DNA of 64,000 bases from Bacteroides sp. (GTDB lineage: Bacteria; Bacteroidota; Bacteroidia; Bacteroidales; Bacteroidaceae). Under the pieces are notes generated by a model, which made no database searches, was not told the DNA's origin, and saw nothing but the letters and a program-made list of their open reading frames with translations. The position numbers and the translations under genes were made by a program. The DNA lies in the NCBI GenBank assembly GCA_019414725.1, contig DXLM01000005.1, positions 6,596 through 70,595 of the forward strand, written 5' to 3'. Below, in pieces: positions 59,885-64,000 of the stretch (its first letter is position 1; each line of letters begins with the position of its first letter).

Positions 59885-62839
59885 ATGCTCAGTAAGTTAA
59901 AATTAAACCAACTTTATTTTAAAGATACCCAGTTTGTCAGTTTAATGACTAAACGCATCTTTAATGTACTTCTTGTGGCAAATCCGTATGATGCTTTCAT
60001 GCTCGAGGATGACGGTCGCATTGATGAAAAGATATTTATCGAATACATGAATCTCAGTCTTCGTTATCCTCCTCGCTTTACACAAGTGTCTACTGAGGAA
60101 GATGCATGGAAGCAACTGGGAAATACAATGTTCGACCTGGTTATCTGTATGCCCGGATCGGACAATAGTGATACGTTCGACATTGCTCGTCAGATAAAGG
60201 AAAAATATCCTCATATACCATTAGTTGTTCTGACACCTTTCTCTCATGGTATTAAAGAACGAATGGAACATGAAGACCTGAGTATTTTCGAGTACGTGTT
60301 CTGCTGGTTGGGAAATACAGATTTGCTGGTATCTATCATAAAGTTGATAGAAGACAAGATGAATCTGGAACACGATATAAAAGAGGTGGGTGTACAGATG
60401 ATATTACTTGTAGAAGATTCCATCCGTTTTTATTCGTCTGTACTACCTAATCTGTATAAGTTCGTGCTTCGCCAAAGTCAGGAGTTTGCCACCGAAGCAT
60501 TGAATGAGCACCAGCGTACGTTGCGTATGCGCGGGCGTCCTAAAATAGTACTGGCCCGCTCTTACGAAGAGGCGATGGACTTATACAATAAATACCAGAA
60601 TAATACGTTGGGTATCATATCGGATGCCCGTTATCCGCGTGAGGATAAAATTGATCCGCATGCAGGTATTCGTTTTCTTACCGAAGTTAGAAGTCGTGAT
60701 CCATTTATTCCATTGATTCTTCAATCGGCAGAAGTCAGCAACAAAGAGTTTGCCCTTAGTTGCGGTGCTCAGTTTATCGATAAGAACTCGAAGAAAATGA
60801 ATATCGACCTGCGCGAAGCTGTTTCCGAAAATTTTGGTTTTGGTGATTTCATTTTCCGCAATCCGAATACGATGGAGGAAGTGGTACGTGTGCATAATTT
60901 GAAGGAACTTCAAAATGCCATTTTCTCTATACCGGCCGAATCATTCCTTTATCACATCAGTCGTAATCATATATCGCGTTGGTTATATTCGCGCGCCATA
61001 TTCCCCGTTGCAGAGTTCTTGAAACAAATAACCTGGGAGTCTTTGCAAGACATCGATGCTCATCGCCAGATTATATTCGAGGCGATTGTGAAGTACCGCA
61101 AAATGAAAAATCAGGGAGTTGTAGCTGTTTTCCAGCGTGACCGTTTTGACCGTTATTCTAACTTTGCCCGTATCGGTGACGGTTCGCTGGGAGGAAAGGG
61201 ACGAGGACTTGCCTTTATTGATAATATGGTAAAGAGGCATGCCGAATTCGAAGAGTTTGAAAATGCTTCGGTTGTGATTCCCAAGACGGTGGTACTTTGT
61301 ACAGATATATTCGATGAATTCATGGATATGAACCAGCTGTATCAGGTGGCACTGAGTGATGCTGATGATGAAACCATATTACGTGCTTTTTTAAGAGCCA
61401 AGTTGCCCGACAAACTGGTTGAAGACTTTTTCGCCTTCTTCGATGTTGTGAAGTCACCTATTGCTATCCGTTCGTCCAGCTTGCTAGAGGATTCTCATTA
61501 TCAGCCATTTGCTGGGATCTATTCTACTTATATGATTCCTTACCTTACAGATAAATATGAGATGCTGCGCATGCTGAGTGATGCGATAAAAGGTGTTTAT
61601 GCATCGGTTTACTACAAAGACAGTAAGTCATATATGCAAGCTACCAGCAACGTTATCGATCAGGAAAAGATGGCTGTTATTTTACAGGAAGTGGTAGGTA
61701 CTCAATACGGTGACCGTTTTTATCCTTCTATTTCAGGAGTAGCACGTTCTATCAATTATTATCCGATTAACGATGAACTGGCAGAAGAGGGAACTGTAAG
61801 TCTTGCTCTGGGATTAGGAAAATATATTGTCGATGGAGGACTTACGTTGAGAGTTTGTCCTTACCATCCCGATAAAGTGCTCCAGACAAGTGAGATGGAA
61901 ATGGCTTTGCGTGAAACTCAGACGCGTTTTTATGCCCTCGATTTGAAAAATATGGGGCAAAATTTTTCACTCGATGATGGTTTTAACCTGTTAAAGCTTC
62001 CTGTGAAGGAAGCCGAAAACGATGGCTCTTTGAATTATATAGCTTCAACATACGATCCGTATGATATGGTAATACGCGACGGAATCTATCCGGGTGGACG
62101 TAAAGTGATAACTTTTGCCAATATTCTTCAGCACGATGTCTTTCCATTGGCACGTATTCTTCAATTGGTTCAAAAATATGGACAGGGAGAAATGCGTCGT
62201 CCCGTAGAGATTGAGTTTGCCGTAAATCTGAATGCAGCAGAGAAGAAAGGAGTATTCTATTTGTTACAGATACGTCCGATGGTAGATATGAAAGCCGATT
62301 TGAATGAAGATTTGGATGCTATCCCCGAAGACCAGCTCCTGCTGAAGAGTGTAAATTCTCTCGGACAAGGTATTATGGACGATATTCAAGACGTAATATA
62401 TGTAAAGACCGAAGGATATTCCGCTTCCAATAATCAGCTGATTGCCTATGATATAGAGAAACTTAACAAACGCTTCCTGGATGAAGGAAAGCATTATATT
62501 CTTATTGGTCCGGGACGCTGGGGAAGCAGTGATACATGGCTGGGTATTCCGGTAAAATGGCCTAATATATCGGCTGCACGTGTCATTGTAGAGGCTGGAC
62601 TCACCAATTATCGTGTCGATCCGAGTCAGGGTACTCATTTCTTCCAGAATCTGACATCCTTCGGTGTCGGTTATTTTACGATAAATGCTTATATGAACGA
62701 CGGACTGTATAATCAGGAATTGCTGAACAGTATGCCGGCTGTGGAAGAAACCAAGTATTTACGCTGGGTACATTTCGATAAGCCGCTTGCTGTCAAGATG
62801 AATGGTAAGAAGAAAATAGGAGTGGTTAGTTTTGACTGA
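59885..62839 (+). CDS. Receiver-domain / PEP-pyruvate-binding (PPDK_N) fusion protein
   Basis: A 984-residue cytoplasmic protein. Residues about 20-150 look like a degenerate receiver (RIFNVLLVANPYDAFM, DLVICMPGSDNSD). Residues about 170-315 form a fuller receiver with acidic E177-D178, phospho-acceptor-like D247 in IISDARYP, and K300 in FIDKNSK. From about 430 a PEP synthase-type ATP/pyruvate-binding domain follows: GSLGGKGRGLAFIDNM, IRSSSLLEDSHYQPFAGIYS and LQIRPMVDM. The swivelling phosphohistidine domain and PEP-binding barrel of PpsA are absent; residues about 840-984 are unassigned (IGPGRWGSSDTWLGI). The start could be ATG 59945. The activity is unknown. Confidence 0.85.
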   Translation: MLSKLKLNQLYFKDTQFVSLMTKRIFNVLLVANPYDAFMLEDDGRIDEKIFIEYMNLSLRYPPRFTQVSTEEDAWKQLGNTMFDLVICMPGSDNSDTFDIARQIKEKYPHIPLVVLTPFSHGIKERMEHEDLSIFEYVFCWLGNTDLLVSIIKLIEDKMNLEHDIKEVGVQMILLVEDSIRFYSSVLPNLYKFVLRQSQEFATEALNEHQRTLRMRGRPKIVLARSYEEAMDLYNKYQNNTLGIISDARYPREDKIDPHAGIRFLTEVRSRDPFIPLILQSAEVSNKEFALSCGAQFIDKNSKKMNIDLREAVSENFGFGDFIFRNPNTMEEVVRVHNLKELQNAIFSIPAESFLYHISRNHISRWLYSRAIFPVAEFLKQITWESLQDIDAHRQIIFEAIVKYRKMKNQGVVAVFQRDRFDRYSNFARIGDGSLGGKGRGLAFIDNMVKRHAEFEEFENASVVIPKTVVLCTDIFDEFMDMNQLYQVALSDADDETILRAFLRAKLPDKLVEDFFAFFDVVKSPIAIRSSSLLEDSHYQPFAGIYSTYMIPYLTDKYEMLRMLSDAIKGVYASVYYKDSKSYMQATSNVIDQEKMAVILQEVVGTQYGDRFYPSISGVARSINYYPINDELAEEGTVSLALGLGKYIVDGGLTLRVCPYHPDKVLQTSEMEMALRETQTRFYALDLKNMGQNFSLDDGFNLLKLPVKEAENDGSLNYIASTYDPYDMVIRDGIYPGGRKVITFANILQHDVFPLARILQLVQKYGQGEMRRPVEIEFAVNLNAAEKKGVFYLLQIRPMVDMKADLNEDLDAIPEDQLLLKSVNSLGQGIMDDIQDVIYVKTEGYSASNNQLIAYDIEKLNKRFLDEGKHYILIGPGRWGSSDTWLGIPVKWPNISAARVIVEAGLTNYRVDPSQGTHFFQNLTSFGVGYFTINAYMNDGLYNQELLNSMPAVEETKYLRWVHFDKPLAVKMNGKKKIGVVSFD

Positions 62840-62884
62840 TCGGACGAGAAGTGTAATACAGGTGTTCTGTGACGTAATAAAAAT

Positions 62885-62930
62885 AATAGCCGTATCATAA
62901 CTTAAAAACAAAGTCTGTGATACGGCTATT
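62885..62930 (+). terminator. Hairpin after the receiver/PEP-binding gene
   Basis: A 13-base perfect stem AATAGCCGTATCA (62885-62897) / TGATACGGCTATT (62918-62930), 46 bases past the stop. Only a short T-stretch follows, but an A-run precedes it; probable terminator. Confidence 0.65.
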
Positions 62931-62965
62931 TCTAGATTTAATAACTAATATAACGTGAAATAAAA

Positions 62966-63873
62966 TTAGAAAATAGACAGTTGCCTGTCATTAACAAAGT
63001 TTACTTCAATGGCGGGCTTCTTTTCAAACAAGCAGTATGTTGCTATAGCCGAAAGGAGTTGGCTATAAAGTTATTGAATGAACGATGTTTGGAGTGTTCT
63101 ATCTGTGCTATGTTCTTCAGTTCATCATTGACTGTTTCAATCAAGGTTCTTTTTCTGAGTAGAATTTTGTCGGCAATACTCATCAGTGAATTCTTCATAC
63201 TATTGTTTTTTAACTTTAGTGACAAGCTGTATGCCATTAAGGAAAAGGTTCTCAAACAGAGCCTGACCGATATATCCTTTGTCAGCACATAATTTTCCTT
63301 TGATGTTCTCTAGGAGCTTTCCCAGCCTCAAAGGTTCTCGGTCATCCACGTTTCCAAGAGTGAACATGAAATTGAGGACTCTCCTTTATCATTGATTATT
63401 AGATGCAGTTTGAATCCGAAGAACCATTCCATAGAACATTTTTCACGCTCGGCAAGCCCTTCAAATATCTTATGAATCAAGATTTTTGGGTTACGACACA
63501 CATGTAAGAGAGTTGAATCAACAAAACTGATGCCTGTACAGGTCCCAGCAATGCTTTCTTGATAAAAATGGTCAAGGAAAGCATACCTCCTTCTCTAATT
63601 CTACTAAACGGTTATAGGATACCAAACGTGGAAAAAGTTTTTTCAGATATTTGCACACATATTCCTTGTAGTAATGCTTGAAACAGCGGAAACTACCAGA
63701 ATGAAATAGGATAAGAATAACCATAATATCAACATTACTATACGGTTGGGCTTATTACGGTGATTGGTCTTATTATCCTTAAATCATATATTTTTCCTGT
63801 TGCAATGTAAATTCCTTATAAAAATCTTTGGATATACAATAATTTTTTGTAAATTTAAGTCACTTAGAAACAT
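62966..63873 (-). pseudogene. Decayed IS982-family transposase
   Basis: The minus strand encodes, in several frames, successive parts of an IS982 transposase. They are CISKDFYKEFTLQQEKYMI, SNVDIMVILILFHSGSFRCF through VSYNRLVELEKEV, SFVDSTLLHVCRNPKIL and CSMEWFFGFKLHLIINDKGE. After these come [52 protein letters not shown] and KKPAIEVNFVNDRQLSIF. At least six frame changes separate them, including one in an A-run near 63213 and one near 63048. The DDE-type aspartates (VDST, GNVDD) and the final ETVND glutamate survive in pieces. It cannot make active enzyme. The exact inverted-repeat ends were not identified. Confidence 0.85.
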
Positions 63874-64000
63874 GACGGCAATCGTTTAAATGTAATGATT
63901 CAGCACTATAAATTTAATGCTTTTATTGATATATTTTTAATTATCACAATACTTCGGTAAATTTTTACCGAAAGATTAAAAGTTAAACAACAGAACCGGC
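63874..64000. other. AT-rich tail with a perfect inverted repeat
   Basis: No gene is seen between the transposase remnant and the window end. TTCGGTAAA (63953-63961) and TTTACCGAA (63964-63972) form a perfect 9-base inverted repeat with a 2-base spacer, possibly an operator or hairpin of the next gene outside the window. Confidence 0.3.

Noticed and set aside
63043..63288. Intact small gene on the minus strand near the window end
   Set aside because: Its sequence is the C-terminal part of an IS982 transposase interrupted by frame changes on both sides, so it is a fragment.

Overview
The window looks like chromosomal DNA of a Bacteroidales bacterium, most likely Bacteroides or Phocaeicola. 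Three things point there. Many gene starts are preceded by the Bacteroidetes promoter core TAnnTTTG, on both strands. The gene families are typical of the group: GldH, RicT/PSP1, DUF349, CarboxypepD_reg-like plus TonB-type beta-barrels, a fimbrillin-like lipoprotein and a 508-residue PurH of the KHNNACG type. The 3' end holds an IS982-type remnant of the kind common in gut Bacteroides. I saw no rRNA, tRNA, CRISPR array, prophage or conjugative element. Species-level assignment cannot be made by eye.

Layout. 1-7.5 kb (minus strand): a tight operon of cyclophilin lipoprotein, M16 protease, MATE exporter, hybrid histidine kinase (HisKA-HATPase-REC-HPt) and sigma-54 response regulator, the last cut by the window edge. 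7.7-10.0 kb: PiT phosphate transporter with a PhoU-like tail. 10.2-17.7 kb (plus): purH, then the cell-shape genes mreB-mreC-mreD-mrdA(PBP2)-rodA. 17.6-21.7 kb (minus): metF-holB-ricT-gldH. 21.8-28.3 kb: a phospholipase-D protein, a LytTR two-component pair and, divergently, an outer-membrane beta-barrel plus a small LTxxQ-like protein. 28.4-35.1 kb: DUF349 protein, mgtE and ksgA (minus), then a flippase-like membrane protein and pepD (plus). 35.5-44.0 kb: a TonB-type receptor (minus), then an OmpR-type two-component pair followed by mgtA and an OprB-like porin.

44.1-45.9 kb (minus): an ABC-type ATPase followed by a DUF4435/TOPRIM-like protein, the composition and order of the PARIS anti-phage system. 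46.0-48.8 kb: an EamA transporter and a UPF1-like helicase. 49.0-53.9 kb (minus): a TolC-HlyD-ABC2-ABC2 export operon with no ATPase gene. 54.0-58.1 kb (minus): an S41 protease lipoprotein, a coiled-coil protein and a fimbrillin-like lipoprotein. 58.3-62.8 kb: gdhA and a divergent 984-residue receiver/PEP-pyruvate-binding fusion. 62.97-63.87 kb: a decayed IS982 transposase.

Most of the window is ordinary core genome. The points most worth follow-up are the compact PARIS-like pair, the repeat array in front of mgtA, the paired LytTR-type direct repeats between the lyt-type kinase and the beta-barrel gene, the receiver/PEP-binding fusion, and the ATPase-less exporter.
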